From Hymenobacter roseosalivarius DSM 11622 (GTDB taxonomy: Bacteria; Bacteroidota; Bacteroidia; Cytophagales; Hymenobacteraceae), in NCBI RefSeq assembly GCF_900176135.1, contig NZ_FWWW01000071.1:1-64000 (forward strand): a stretch of 64,000 nucleotides of DNA, read 5' to 3'. The notes under the pieces are model-generated. The model did no database searches. It saw only the letters and a program-made list of their open reading frames with translations, and had not been told where the DNA came from. Both the position numbers and the translations under genes were made by a program. Shown piece after piece: positions 41,388 through 50,433 of the stretch; the first letter of the stretch is position 1; each line of letters starts with the position of its first letter.

Positions 41388-41425
41388 AACGGCACCGCGG
41401 CTTCATAGGCTGCGGTGCCGTTTTT
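41388..41425 (+). terminator. Rho-independent terminator after enolase
   Basis: AACGGCACCGC (41388-41398) pairs perfectly with GCGGTGCCGTT (41412-41422), followed by a T-run to 41425. It ends 15 bases before the DivIC-like start, so that gene needs its own promoter or read-through. Confidence 0.88.
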
Positions 41426-41440
41426 AGTATATTTGAGCCT

Positions 41441-41755
41441 ATGAGCTGGTCTACTTTCTTTACTGCTGTGTCGCGCGTGGTGCGCAGCTTCTACTTCCTG
41501 ACCGGAGTTAGCTTTATGGTCTGGATGTGTATTTTCGACGCGAACGACTTGTTTAAGCAATACGATATGTACGAGAAGTGGCGCGAGCTGCAAACGGAGC
41601 GCGAGTACTATCTAACCAGTATTGAAACTGTGAAGAAGGAGCGTGCCGAGCTGCTAAGCAGTCCTGAGCTGCTAGAGAAGTTTGCCCGTGAGCGGTACAT
41701 TATGAAGCGGCCAGGGGAGGACGTATTCATTCTTGTGCCTCAAGTAGAAGAGTAA
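41441..41755 (+). CDS. DivIC/FtsB-like septum formation protein
   Basis: A 104-aa single-pass membrane protein. A short N-terminus is followed by one membrane segment (SFYFLTGVSFMVWMCIF), a coiled coil (YDMYEKWRELQTEREYYLTSIETVKKERAELLSS) and the C-terminal motif ELLEKFARERYIMKRPGEDVFIL typical of FtsB/DivIC. It probably joins the FtsL-FtsQ divisome complex. The frame opens earlier (41378) but that part covers the enolase terminator, so the ATG at 41441 is preferred. The position after eno is common for this family. Confidence 0.9.
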   Translation: MSWSTFFTAVSRVVRSFYFLTGVSFMVWMCIFDANDLFKQYDMYEKWRELQTEREYYLTSIETVKKERAELLSSPELLEKFARERYIMKRPGEDVFILVPQVEE

Positions 41756-42234
41756 TGCAGCTCAAAAATAACAGCACCAGCCGGCCTAAATTAGTATCTG
41801 CATGGAGGCTGGGGGGCAAATTGGTGTGCTGGGCGCTGCTTCTGCTACTTAGCTTCCCGGCGGCCGCCCACCCTTCCCAGATACAGGTAGCTCGTCAGTT
41901 CTTGCTAGCCGTACTCCGTGGAGATAACAACGCAGCGTACAAGCTCTTAGCTCCCGAGGTGAGCAAAGCTGTTTCTAAAAAACAGTTTCGGGAAGCGGTG
42001 CGGCCCCTGTATCAGCAAGGCCGTGATTTCGGCCAACCCATTGCGCTTTACAAGCTGGGTATACGCCTGGGCGAAGAAGCAACGCCGCGCTACTTCTACG
42101 CCTTTTCCTTTAAAAGCGACTCCCTACAGGACCGTCCCCGCGTTATGCTCGACGTGACCTTTCGGGATACCGCGGCCACGCGTATCCTGAGTTTTGGAAT
42201 GATTCCGGCTCCGCAGGGCAAGCAGAAAAAATAG
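41755..42234 (+). CDS. Secreted protein of unknown function
   Basis: A 159-aa protein with an N-terminal export signal (about 25 polar residues, then VCWALLLLLSFPAAAHPSQ). The mature part (IQVARQFLLAVLRGDNNAAYKLLAPEVSKAVSKKQFREAVRPLYQQG) resembles NTF2/DUF3887-like domains, but I cannot assign a family firmly. Its start overlaps the DivIC-like stop by one base (TAATG), so the two are probably cotranslated and it may act in the envelope near division. An inverted GCCCCCCAG word (41809) encodes Leu-Gly-Gly before the hydrophobic core. It converges with hscA two bases away. Confidence 0.75.
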   Translation: MQLKNNSTSRPKLVSAWRLGGKLVCWALLLLLSFPAAAHPSQIQVARQFLLAVLRGDNNAAYKLLAPEVSKAVSKKQFREAVRPLYQQGRDFGQPIALYKLGIRLGEEATPRYFYAFSFKSDSLQDRPRVMLDVTFRDTAATRILSFGMIPAPQGKQKK

Positions 42235-42236
42235 TC

Positions 42237-44105
42237 TTACTCGATCTTTCTGCCCGTCATGGCCTGCTTGATGGAGATGTTCATCACTCGCTCGGCAAAG
42301 GGGCTGGTCAGGCTTTCCAGCTCATCCACGGCTTTCAGAATCGTGTCCTTATCCTGGGTGGTAAGAGCATCTTTCAGATTCTCAACTGAGGCGGCCGTCT
42401 GGGTTATTTCGTCTTCAGTCAGGTATTGGGAGTTTTTATCCACGAAGCGCTCCACCTGATAAATCATCTGCTCGGCCACGGTGCGGGCCTCTATGACCAT
42501 GCGCGCTGTCACGTCTGCGCGGGCGTGGGTTAGTGAATCCATCAGCATCTTCTCTACCTGCTCATCCGTGAGGCCATACTGGGGCTTTATTTCGACGGCT
42601 TGATGGGTATTAGAGCGAAGCTCAAGCGCCTCTACCTTCAAAATGCCATCAGCATTTAGAATAAAATTGACGTCTACTTTAGGCAAACCAGCGGGCATGG
42701 CCGGAATACCACGAAGGTCAAATTCGGCCAGCTTGCGGTTTTCTTTGACCAAATCACGCTCACCCTGGTACACGGAGATCTTGAGATTCACTTGCCCATC
42801 GACGCTAGTCGTGTACTGTCGGCCGGCTTTGGTCGGAATCTTGGAGTTGCGCGGGATAATGGGGTCCATGAGGCCGCCCAGCGTTTCGATGCCTAAAGTG
42901 AGGGGCGTTACGTCGAGCAAGAGAACATCGCGACGGTTGCCGCCTAAGATGTCGGCCTGAATAGCTGCTCCTAAAGCTACTACCTCATCAGGGTTGAGGG
43001 AGCTATTGGCGGGTTGCTGAAAAAATTCGGAGACCGTATCGTACACTAAGGGCACCCGCGTAGAGCCTCCTACCAGCAACACCGCGTCGAGGGCGCTGGG
43101 GGGTAATTTAGCATCAGTTAAGGCTTGCTGACAGGCGGTGATGGTGCGCGCTACCAAGGGACGAATCAGGTCGTTAAACTCCGCTTTAGTAAGCCGCACC
43201 TGATCAGCACCAGGCAGGTCGGCGGTAAATTCCTCGTGCTGACTTAGGTGCTTTTTAGCCTGCTCGGCTGTTAGTCGGAGCTGTTGCTTCAGCTGACCAT
43301 CAGGAGTCGCGGCGAGCTGGCTGGTTAGATTATACTGCTGAACCCAATGCTCACTCACTAAGCGGTCAAAATCGTCGCCGCCTAAGTACGTGTCGCCATT
43401 GGTGCTAAGTACCTCGAATATGCCTTGCTGAATACGCAGAATGCTGATGTCAAAGGTGCCACCGCCCAGGTCGTATACGGCTACGGTTTTCTCTTCATCG
43501 GGCGACAAACCAATGCCGTAAGCCAGCGCCGCCGCCGTAGGCTCATTCACAATGCGTAATACTTCCAGACCGGCTAGGCGGCCGGCGTCGCGGGTAGCCT
43601 GGCGCTGGGAGTCGTTAAAGTAGGCCGGCACGGTAATTACTGCCTTATTCACAGGCGTTTTAAGAGCGTGCTCCGCACGGGTCCGCAGTTCCTTCAAAAT
43701 TTCGGCCGACAGCTCAATGGGCGAGTAAAAATGCCCCCCAACGCGGATTTTGACCAAGCCTTCGGTATTGTCGTCAATGATTTTGTAGCCCAGCTGTCCG
43801 GCGTGCTCACCTAAGTCACGATACGACTTGCCGAGCAGGCGCTTCACGGAGTAAATCGTGTTCTGCGGATCGGTAAGCAGGTATTGCTTGGCGTCGGTGC
43901 CCACGATGGGGTCGTTGTCATCACCGGGGAAGTGCACGACGCTGGGCACGATGGTGCCACGGCCCTGGTCGTTGATAGCCACGGGCCGCCGACCTTCGGG
44001 GTGAATGTAGGCCACTAAGCTGTTCGTGGTGCCCAGATCAATGCCCACGATGATTTCTTCCTGCTGAATACTCCCGGTAGAAAGGTTGATTGCGACTTTA
44101 GCCAT
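42237..44105 (-). CDS. hscA: Hsp70 chaperone of HscA type
   Basis: A 622-aa Hsp70. [51 protein letters not shown] and [15 protein letters not shown] form the ATPase, followed by a substrate-binding domain ([16 protein letters not shown]). The N-terminal extension before the ATPase ([25 protein letters not shown]) and PSVVHF instead of the DnaK PSVVAF-type match HscA, which helps load iron-sulfur clusters. No hscB, iscU or fdx is nearby. The frame extends upstream to 44333, but the ATG at 44105 fits the family length. DnaK-like duties remain possible. Confidence 0.88.
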   Translation of the reverse strand: MAKVAINLSTGSIQQEEIIVGIDLGTTNSLVAYIHPEGRRPVAINDQGRGTIVPSVVHFPGDDNDPIVGTDAKQYLLTDPQNTIYSVKRLLGKSYRDLGEHAGQLGYKIIDDNTEGLVKIRVGGHFYSPIELSAEILKELRTRAEHALKTPVNKAVITVPAYFNDSQRQATRDAGRLAGLEVLRIVNEPTAAALAYGIGLSPDEEKTVAVYDLGGGTFDISILRIQQGIFEVLSTNGDTYLGGDDFDRLVSEHWVQQYNLTSQLAATPDGQLKQQLRLTAEQAKKHLSQHEEFTADLPGADQVRLTKAEFNDLIRPLVARTITACQQALTDAKLPPSALDAVLLVGGSTRVPLVYDTVSEFFQQPANSSLNPDEVVALGAAIQADILGGNRRDVLLLDVTPLTLGIETLGGLMDPIIPRNSKIPTKAGRQYTTSVDGQVNLKISVYQGERDLVKENRKLAEFDLRGIPAMPAGLPKVDVNFILNADGILKVEALELRSNTHQAVEIKPQYGLTDEQVEKMLMDSLTHARADVTARMVIEARTVAEQMIYQVERFVDKNSQYLTEDEITQTAASVENLKDALTTQDKDTILKAVDELESLTSPFAERVMNISIKQAMTGRKIE

Positions 44106-44622
44106 GAATGCGAAGAACAACGCGCCGAAGCGGTAGATGAGCAAAGCGAAACTGTGGCTAGGAATAGCCGGAGACGCTTCGGAGCAACAAAAGTAGATAA
44201 GAAATGCGGGCAGCGTTTGTTTACGCCTCCCACGAAGAAGAGGTATTGAATCGGGCAGAAAATAACAGCGCACATTCAGACCGGCTAGTCGGGTCTGAGT
44301 CATCATAATACGCTCCCCGCACCCGCTAAACATTGTTTTTTATTCAGCCCGATTAACTTGCATATAGCTGCCGGCTGCCGCTGCCTCCCCAATGCCTCCT
44401 TCTAAATTGGTAGTATCCGGATGGCAGGAAAACGGTCGTTGATCTACCAAGCAGATGCGGAGGCAAACCTTTTATGGAATCAAAAATAGCCCCGAGATGT
44501 TAAAACGACTCCTAGCATTTTTGAATAGCTATATCGTTTCGTGAGGCTTTGCGTATAAGAGTCTTTGTGTGGAGAAAGTAAGCTCTGCTTAGCTAAGTTA
44601 CTCATCCTAAAGAACCAAGCAG
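44106..44622. other. Divergent intergenic region hscA - L,D-transpeptidase
   Basis: 517 bases without a convincing gene. An open frame continues upstream of hscA to 44333 but lacks homology-like features. A possible minus-strand -7 box TACTTTTG (complement of 44188-44195) could serve hscA. On the plus side, TTTTTG near 44518-44523 lies 20 bases ahead of AGGCTTTG (44544-44551), a weak promoter for the transpeptidase. No terminator, tRNA or repeated word was found. Confidence 0.5.
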
Positions 44623-45453
44623 ATGGAAAAGACCAGTGTAGTACATCGTCAGCGTTTGAAGCGTCGTGCCCGTCGGGTAGTTCGGCGGATGCTGCCCTTT
44701 ATGGCCTCGCTGTTTATGGCTACGCCATTGGCTACGCCCATCAAAAGCACTATGGCTAATACAAAGGGTGTAGAGGTGAAAATGCCGACGGAAAAGGAAA
44801 TGGAGACTGCCTTTTTCGACCAGCGCCTGCACGATTTGTACCGCGACCTGAATGTGGAGCAGCAGGGCCTGCGTTTTGAAGTGTTTGAGAAAGCTATGAC
44901 TGGCTACCTCAATCTGCGCAGCGAAAACAAGCTTGGCGAAAAGCAGCTCCTGACTGTTGTTGACTTCGAAAAGCCCTCCACTGAGAAGCGTTTGTGGGTA
45001 TTAGACCTCGAAAACAAAGAGGTAAAATTTCATACGCTCGTGGCCCACGGTCGCAACTCGGGTGAAAACCTGACCAGCACTTTTTCCAACGAGAACGAAT
45101 CGAATATGAGCAGCCTGGGTTTTTATGTAACTCAGGATGAGTATATCGGCAAACATGGCCGTTCGCTTAAGCTAGATGGCGTGGATGAAGGTTACAATAG
45201 TAACGCCTTGGCTCGCTCGGTAGTAATGCACGGCGCTGATTATGTGAGTGAGGAGTTCGTTCGTCAGTATGGCCGTTTGGGTCGCAGCCTTGGTTGCCCA
45301 GCCCTGCCCATGGATCAATACGCCCAGATTATTGACGAAGTAGGTGGCAAAACCTGCTTGTTCCTCAATGGTTCCGATACGAATTACTCCTCCAAGTACC
45401 TGAACCAGGATGTAGCTTTATCTACTCTGGTTAGTGTTAATCAAATGATCTAA
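44623..45453 (+). CDS. Murein L,D-transpeptidase, YkuD_2 family
   Basis: A 276-aa envelope protein with a basic N-terminus and a hydrophobic stretch (MLPFMASLFMATPLATP) that probably exports or anchors it. The catalytic region has VVMHGADYVSEEFVRQYGRLGRSLGCPALP, with the presumed His203 and nucleophilic Cys225. Members of this Bacteroidota-rich family are predicted to form or edit L,D-crosslinks in peptidoglycan. It converges with the Ldh2-type gene across a shared terminator. Confidence 0.88.
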   Translation: MEKTSVVHRQRLKRRARRVVRRMLPFMASLFMATPLATPIKSTMANTKGVEVKMPTEKEMETAFFDQRLHDLYRDLNVEQQGLRFEVFEKAMTGYLNLRSENKLGEKQLLTVVDFEKPSTEKRLWVLDLENKEVKFHTLVAHGRNSGENLTSTFSNENESNMSSLGFYVTQDEYIGKHGRSLKLDGVDEGYNSNALARSVVMHGADYVSEEFVRQYGRLGRSLGCPALPMDQYAQIIDEVGGKTCLFLNGSDTNYSSKYLNQDVALSTLVSVNQMI

Positions 45454-45467
45454 GGTTCATTGATAAT

Positions 45468-45505
45468 AAAAAAGCCCCCCGGAATCAGTTCCGGGGGGCT
45501 TTTTT
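45468..45505. terminator. Bidirectional terminator, GCCCCCCGG palindrome
   Basis: AAAAAAGCCCCCCGGAA (45468-45484) pairs perfectly with 45489-45505 around TCAG. It is the same design as the GCCCCCCAG palindromes but with CGG in place of CAG. It separates two convergent genes. Confidence 0.92.
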
Positions 45506-45527
45506 GTGCTGTACGTTGCGCCTGATG

Positions 45528-46589
45528 CTATAGCTGCACACCAAACTTGCGGCCAACCGTTTCCAGATCCTGCACCACGATTTCAAGCAGCGGAATGCCC
45601 CCCAGCAGGCGCTCAGCGGCCATTTCACGCTCTGGGTCGCCGGGAATGAGGACTTGCTGACCATCCACGGCGCGGGCCTGACGGAAAGTGGAAATCCAGT
45701 TATCCATATGGGCTTTGAACTCGGCGGCCGGGCGGAAGGCATCGACGCGCATGGCCCCAAAGAAGTGGCCAATGCCTTGGCCCACTGAGTCGGCAGGCGG
45801 CTGGAGGAAGGCAACAAAAGGTGGTACCCAAGGTCCATAGTTAGCACCGGATAATACCGCCGAAAAAATATCGACCACGCTGCCCAGGCAATAGCCTTTA
45901 TGTGAACCAGTTTCGCCCCCCAGCGGCAATAAGGCGCCCCCGTCTTTCAACTCATTCGGGTTGGTCGAGGAATGTCCCTGCGCATCCTGAATCCAGCCAG
46001 CAGGCGCGGGCTGCTGCTTGCGCTGCAACATCTCAAGCTTACCGTTGGCGGCTGTCGTAGTGGCAAAGTCAGCCACAAAATCGGGCTGCTCACCGGCCGG
46101 AATGGCTACGGCAATGGGATTAGTGCCCAGCAAACGGTCCAGCGAATGCGTAGGAGCTACCAAAGGGCTGGCATTCGTCATGGCAATGCCAATCATGTCG
46201 TGGGCCAGGGCCTTCATGGCGTGGTAGCCGGCTATGCCGAAGTGGTTAGAGTTTTTAACTGATACCCAGCCAGTACCTGCCAAACGAGCTTTCTCTGTAG
46301 CTACCTGCATAGCTTTGGGCGCTACCACCAGGCCCAGGCCACCATCACCATCCACTACGGCCGTGCTGGGCGTTTCATACACTACACCCACCCGCGGCGT
46401 AGGGTTGATGCGGCCTGCTTCCCAAAGACGCACGTAGCCAATGAGCCGGGCTACGCCATGCGAGTCGATGCCGCGCAGGTCAGCCGCTAGCAGCGCTTCC
46501 GTAGCCTGTACAGCGTCGGCCTCAGGGCAGCCAATACTGCGAAAGATGGCTTCTGTGAACGTGAACAGGTGATTGTAGGAAAAAGTCAT
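45528..46589 (-). CDS. Malate/lactate dehydrogenase of the Ldh2 family
   Basis: A 353-aa NAD(P)-dependent 2-oxo/2-hydroxyacid oxidoreductase of the Ldh2/YlbC type. Marks are DLRGIDSHGVARLIGYV, the substrate-site KNSNHFGIAGYHAM, LGTNPIAVAIP, and GSHKGYCLGSVVDIFSAVLSGANYG. Family members reduce oxaloacetate, pyruvate, ureidoglycolate or similar acids, and the substrate cannot be told from sequence. Two GCCCCCCAG words on the plus strand (45597, 45915) encode Leu-Gly-Gly on the coding strand. Confidence 0.88.
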   Translation of the reverse strand: MTFSYNHLFTFTEAIFRSIGCPEADAVQATEALLAADLRGIDSHGVARLIGYVRLWEAGRINPTPRVGVVYETPSTAVVDGDGGLGLVVAPKAMQVATEKARLAGTGWVSVKNSNHFGIAGYHAMKALAHDMIGIAMTNASPLVAPTHSLDRLLGTNPIAVAIPAGEQPDFVADFATTTAANGKLEMLQRKQQPAPAGWIQDAQGHSSTNPNELKDGGALLPLGGETGSHKGYCLGSVVDIFSAVLSGANYGPWVPPFVAFLQPPADSVGQGIGHFFGAMRVDAFRPAAEFKAHMDNWISTFRQARAVDGQQVLIPGDPEREMAAERLLGGIPLLEIVVQDLETVGRKFGVQL

Positions 46590-46729
46590 AGCAGGTAATA
46601 CTGGCGGGCGCTGACGTGCATCAAGGAATTAATGCGAACCAGTGAGTGAAAAACGGGGATCAGGACTGCTGGGGGGCAAATTTCGGCTTTCGAAGTGGTA
46701 GCAGCTTACAAGCGCCGGTTCGGGTGGAT

Positions 46730-47689
46730 TCAGGACTTTAGAATCTCTGCCAGTAAGCCTTCCTTCAACGCGTAAGACGATGCCCGTATGTTGGTGGCGG
46801 TAAATTGGTAGGTTGTCAAGATGAAATCGATCAGGATGCAGGCCACCACAATCATGTCGGCACGCAGGGGCGTCATGCCGGGCATGGCCAGGCGCTGCGC
46901 GTGGGTAGTGGTGAGCAGCAACTCGTAGCTTTGGTAAAAACTTTGGAGTGTGATTTCGGTAACGGGTGGTGGCATGTCGGGACGAAACTCGCCGCGCTGA
47001 GCCGCCTGCAAATCCCCCAGAGTATCAAACGTGCCGGAGGCCCCTACCAGGGCAACTGGCTGGAACTGCCGCACGGCGGCGGTCAGGGGTGCGAGTTGCG
47101 CCGCCAGATATGCTTGCTCGGCGCGTACATCGTCGGCCGTAACCGGGTCATGCTTGAAAAACAGGTCGAGCAGACGCTGGGCCCCGATTTCAAAGCTTTG
47201 CTTCCAAAAAATAGTATCCCCATTGGCAATAATAAACTCCACGCTGCCCCCGCCAATATCAACCAGCAGATGAGGAGTATGACCTAGAGCTACGGCCTGC
47301 CGCATGCCGTGGCAGATTAATTCCGCTTCCCGGTCACCCGGAATAATATCGACTTTAATGCCTGTCTGCTCAAAAATGGCTTCCGCCAGTTCCACGCCAT
47401 TGCGGGCGCTGCGCACGGCGCTGGTGGCCGTAGCACGCACATCCATGACCTGGTGTAGCTCTATTTCCTCCTGAAAAGCCGCCAGCGTATGCAAAGCCCG
47501 CGCAAAGGCTTCAGGCGCGATTTCGCCGTTGCTGATGCCGCCTTCGCCCAATTTTACGCCCACTTTGGTCCGCAGCAAGACGGTGGGCTCGGCACCGGAG
47601 CCCGTGGGGGGCATTTCTACGATGAGCAGATGAAATGTGTTGGTGCCCATGTCAATTAGGGCCAGACGCGGCGATTTGGTCATTGTCAT
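46730..47689 (-). CDS. Ppx/GppA family phosphatase
   Basis: A 319-aa member of the exopolyphosphatase / pppGpp phosphatase family with the ASKHA ATPase fold: RLALIDMGTNTFHLLIVEM (phosphate 1 motif) and LLVDIGGGSVEFIIANGD (phosphate 2 motif). It hydrolyses polyphosphate or pppGpp. The two activities are not distinguishable by sequence alone. It lacks the C-terminal HD-type domain of E. coli Ppx (513 aa). The start is the ATG at 47689; a second ATG two codons later is equally possible. Confidence 0.87.
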   Translation of the reverse strand: MTMTKSPRLALIDMGTNTFHLLIVEMPPTGSGAEPTVLLRTKVGVKLGEGGISNGEIAPEAFARALHTLAAFQEEIELHQVMDVRATATSAVRSARNGVELAEAIFEQTGIKVDIIPGDREAELICHGMRQAVALGHTPHLLVDIGGGSVEFIIANGDTIFWKQSFEIGAQRLLDLFFKHDPVTADDVRAEQAYLAAQLAPLTAAVRQFQPVALVGASGTFDTLGDLQAAQRGEFRPDMPPPVTEITLQSFYQSYELLLTTTHAQRLAMPGMTPLRADMIVVACILIDFILTTYQFTATNIRASSYALKEGLLAEILKS

Positions 47690-47732
47690 GGGATAGGTGG
47701 TCAATGGAAAGTCTGACTTCTAACGGGAAGGT

Positions 47733-48614
47733 CTACGAGCTAAACCGGCAGAACGTACCCAGTGGCAGCTTACGCTGCCCTTGGTCGTGCAGATAGATTT
47801 CGCCGATTTCGCGGGTGCCTGTAATGGTCGGGAAGATATTGGCAACCAGGTTGTCGAGAATGAGCGCCGAGAAGCCCAGCGAATACAAGTTGATCAGAAA
47901 AAAATGGTCTTGCGGATCCAGTAGCTCCTTGCAGAGTTTCAGTAGCTCGTTCAACTCGTCTTCCAGTTGCCACTTTTCACCGTTGGGGCCACGGCCGTAG
48001 GCGGGCGGGTCGAGGATGAGGCCCTGGTATTTGCTGCCGCGCTTCACCTCCCGGCGCACGTATTTCATGGCATCTTCCACGAGCCAGCGCACACCATCGA
48101 GCTGGCTGGCCTCCATATTGTCGCGGGCCCAGAAGTTGACTTGCTTCACCGAGTCGAGGTGGGTAACGTCGGCACCGGCGGCGCGGGCAGCCAGCGTGGC
48201 CGCGCCAGTGTAGGCAAACAGGTTGAGCACCCGCGGCTGAGCCGCGCGGCGCTTTTTGGTTTGCTCAAAAATAAAGCGCCAGTTAGGGTCCTGCTCCGGG
48301 AAAAGCCCAACATGCTTAAACGCCGACAACCCCAGTCGGAAGCGCAAATGCAGGTCGCCCTGGTCGTAGTTAATCGCCCATTGCTCGGGCATCCCGGATT
48401 TGAGCTGCCATTGGCCGCGTTCCTGGCTGCCTTTTTCGCGGCGGAAGGTAGCGTGGGCGCGTTCCCACTCGCTGGGGGGCAAATGTTGGTCCCAAATGGC
48501 CTGGGGCTCGGGCCGGGCCAGCACGTAGCGCCCGAAGCGTTCGAGTTTTTCAAAGTTGCCCGCGTCGAGCAGCTCATAATCGGGCCAAGTGCCGGTAGTG
48601 AGGAAAGAGTACAT
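47733..48614 (-). CDS. SAM-dependent methyltransferase, RlmI/RlmK-like
   Basis: A 293-aa class I methyltransferase. The SAM site is VLNLFAYTGAATLAARAAGADVTHLD, and the catalytic block LILDPPAYGRGPNGEKWQLEDEL resembles rRNA m5C/m2G methyltransferases of the RlmI and RlmK group. The target is probably RNA, unproven. The open frame extends upstream to 48797, but the ATG at 48614 begins the conserved MYSFLTTGTWPDYELLDAGNFEKLERFG. An inverted GCCCCCCAG word (48472) encodes Leu-Pro-Pro-Ser. Confidence 0.83.
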   Translation of the reverse strand: MYSFLTTGTWPDYELLDAGNFEKLERFGRYVLARPEPQAIWDQHLPPSEWERAHATFRREKGSQERGQWQLKSGMPEQWAINYDQGDLHLRFRLGLSAFKHVGLFPEQDPNWRFIFEQTKKRRAAQPRVLNLFAYTGAATLAARAAGADVTHLDSVKQVNFWARDNMEASQLDGVRWLVEDAMKYVRREVKRGSKYQGLILDPPAYGRGPNGEKWQLEDELNELLKLCKELLDPQDHFFLINLYSLGFSALILDNLVANIFPTITGTREIGEIYLHDQGQRKLPLGTFCRFSS

Positions 48615-48837
48615 AGAGTGGAGTGAAATTGCCGCCGGGTGGGTGGCCAAAGGTAAGGCAGGCGCGTAAGCCTTTGCGTTTGATCGGGTTATTTTAGGAC
48701 CGGAAGGAGTAGCTTTCCTGATACAGCGTATGTGTAGCATGCCGGTCAGTTGGCCTTGGTACGAACCAAGTTGGTTACATAATTCCGGTGCCGACATCGA
48801 AGTACACTTTACGGCCCATAAATGCGACCTTTGTTTT

Positions 48838-49632
48838 ATGACTATTCGTTTCTATAAATACCAGGGCACCGGCAACGACTTTGTGATGGTGGATGACCGC
48901 GTTCAGCAGTTCGACGCGAGCAACCATCAGTTGGTGCGGCGCCTCTGCGACCGGCGGCTTGGAATTGGGGCCGATGGCCTGATTCTGTTGCGTCAGCACG
49001 TCGACTTTGATTTCGAGATGGTGTATTTCAACGCCGATGGGTATCTGGGTTCAATGTGTGGTAATGGTGGGCGCTGTACTGTGGCTTTCGCACACCACTT
49101 GAGGGTTATTGAAAATGAAACCCGCTTTATTGCCGCCGATGGTGCGCACGAAGCTCATATTGAGGCCGATGGCACCGTGAATCTGCGCATGCAGGATGTG
49201 CTGGGCCAGCAGGAGGTAGGCGAAGACGGCGTATTCCTGAATACGGGCTCGCCCCACATCGTGCGTTTTCTAGACCCAAGTCGATTGACGGAGCTAAACG
49301 TGGTCAATGAAGGACGGGCCATTCGCTATAATGAGCGGTTTCGGGAGCGCGGAACCAACGTAAACTTCGCGGAAATCCCCCCCACACCTGATTTGCCCTG
49401 GCAGGTGCGCACCTACGAGCGGGGCGTGGAGGATGAAACCCTTTCCTGTGGAACCGGCGTGACAGCCGTTGCGCTGGCCGCTTCCCGGCGTGGTGCTATC
49501 AGCCCAGTACACCTACGCACGCCCGGCGGCGACCTCCGGGTTTCCTTCGAAGCCCAGCCCGATGGCTCTTTCACTAACATTTACCTCAACGGTCCGGCCG
49601 TCCGCGTATTTGAGGGCAGCATAGCCGTCTAG
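48838..49632 (+). CDS. dapF: Diaminopimelate epimerase
   Basis: DapF, 264 aa, interconverting LL- and meso-diaminopimelate for lysine and peptidoglycan. Both catalytic cysteines are present: Cys74 in MCGNGGRC and Cys204 in LSCGTGVTA. KYQGTGNDFVMVDDR is the N-terminal mark. The frame opens earlier, but the ATG at 48838 is the family start. GACCTTTG at 48826-48833 resembles a -7 box so close to the start that a very short or leaderless mRNA is possible. Confidence 0.96.
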   Translation: MTIRFYKYQGTGNDFVMVDDRVQQFDASNHQLVRRLCDRRLGIGADGLILLRQHVDFDFEMVYFNADGYLGSMCGNGGRCTVAFAHHLRVIENETRFIAADGAHEAHIEADGTVNLRMQDVLGQQEVGEDGVFLNTGSPHIVRFLDPSRLTELNVVNEGRAIRYNERFRERGTNVNFAEIPPTPDLPWQVRTYERGVEDETLSCGTGVTAVALAASRRGAISPVHLRTPGGDLRVSFEAQPDGSFTNIYLNGPAVRVFEGSIAV

Positions 49633-49696
49633 CCGCTTGCCATTTTGCCCCCCAGCTGGCTGGTAACGTCTACTGCACATCCTGTATTTCAACTCA

Positions 49697-50209
49697 ATGT
49701 CATCTGCCCCGGTTTTTCTGCGTGCCCTCGAAGACTCCGATCTGGAGTTTCTGTACGCGTTGGAAAATGATCCAGCTATCTGGGGGGTGTCGGACACGAT
49801 GGCGCCGGTGTCGCGCTATGCGTTGCGCGAATATCTGGCTCATGCGGCCGCCGACTTCTATGAGGTACGCCAACTGCGGCTCGTTATCTGCGCTCCGACG
49901 GATGGGCGAGCCGTAGGTATCCTCGATATATTCGACTTCCAGCCGCTACACCTGCGGGCCGGCCTGGGCATTACTATTTTGAGCGCCGAACGCAGGTGTG
50001 GCTATGCTTTGGCGGCAGTAGCGGTGGGCCTAGAGTACGCTCGGCTCACGCTACGCTTACATCAGTTGTATTGTACGGTAGCAGCTACCAACCAAGCTAG
50101 TTTACGCCTGTTTAGGAAGGCAGGTTTCCGGCGGGTTGGCATCCGGCAGGAGTGGCTACGGACAGATGCCGGGTGGAATGATGCTGTTGAGCTTCAGAAA
50201 ATTTTATAA
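49697..50209 (+). CDS. GNAT family N-acetyltransferase
   Basis: A 170-aa acetyltransferase of the RimJ/RimL (Acetyltransf_3) type. FLRALEDSDLEFLYALENDPAIWG is the N-terminal mark. The acetyl-CoA region lies around GLGITILSAERRCGYALAAVAVGLEYA, with NQASLRLFRKAGFRRVGI near the end. The substrate (a protein terminus, polyamine or drug) is unknown. The order dapF-GNAT with a 64-base spacer, which holds a GCCCCCCAG word (49647), suggests cotranscription. Confidence 0.85.
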   Translation: MSSAPVFLRALEDSDLEFLYALENDPAIWGVSDTMAPVSRYALREYLAHAAADFYEVRQLRLVICAPTDGRAVGILDIFDFQPLHLRAGLGITILSAERRCGYALAAVAVGLEYARLTLRLHQLYCTVAATNQASLRLFRKAGFRRVGIRQEWLRTDAGWNDAVELQKIL

Positions 50210-50433
50210 AAACTATTGTACGAGGCAATGAGCGGTATATTAAATACTTACACGTTTTAGGACTAAAGGGAGACTTAATAGCGTTGAGGTTGTTTTTTGC
50301 TAATTAAAATAGCATTGAGAAAGTGGTATCCTTTTTAGCAAACGTCCGTATAAGTTAAGCGTTGTAGCATCGGAGAATTATACTGTTGAGTTAGCGCATC
50401 CGGTTTACCACGATACTTTCTAGCCTTTTGTCT

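Noticed and set aside
44106..44333. N-terminal extension of hscA
   Set aside because: The extension has no family similarity, and a possible promoter lies within it. The ATG at 44105 gives normal HscA length.
48615..48797. N-terminal extension of the methyltransferase and the opposing upstream extension of dapF
   Set aside because: Both run into the divergent promoter region. Conserved N-termini start at 48614 and 48838.
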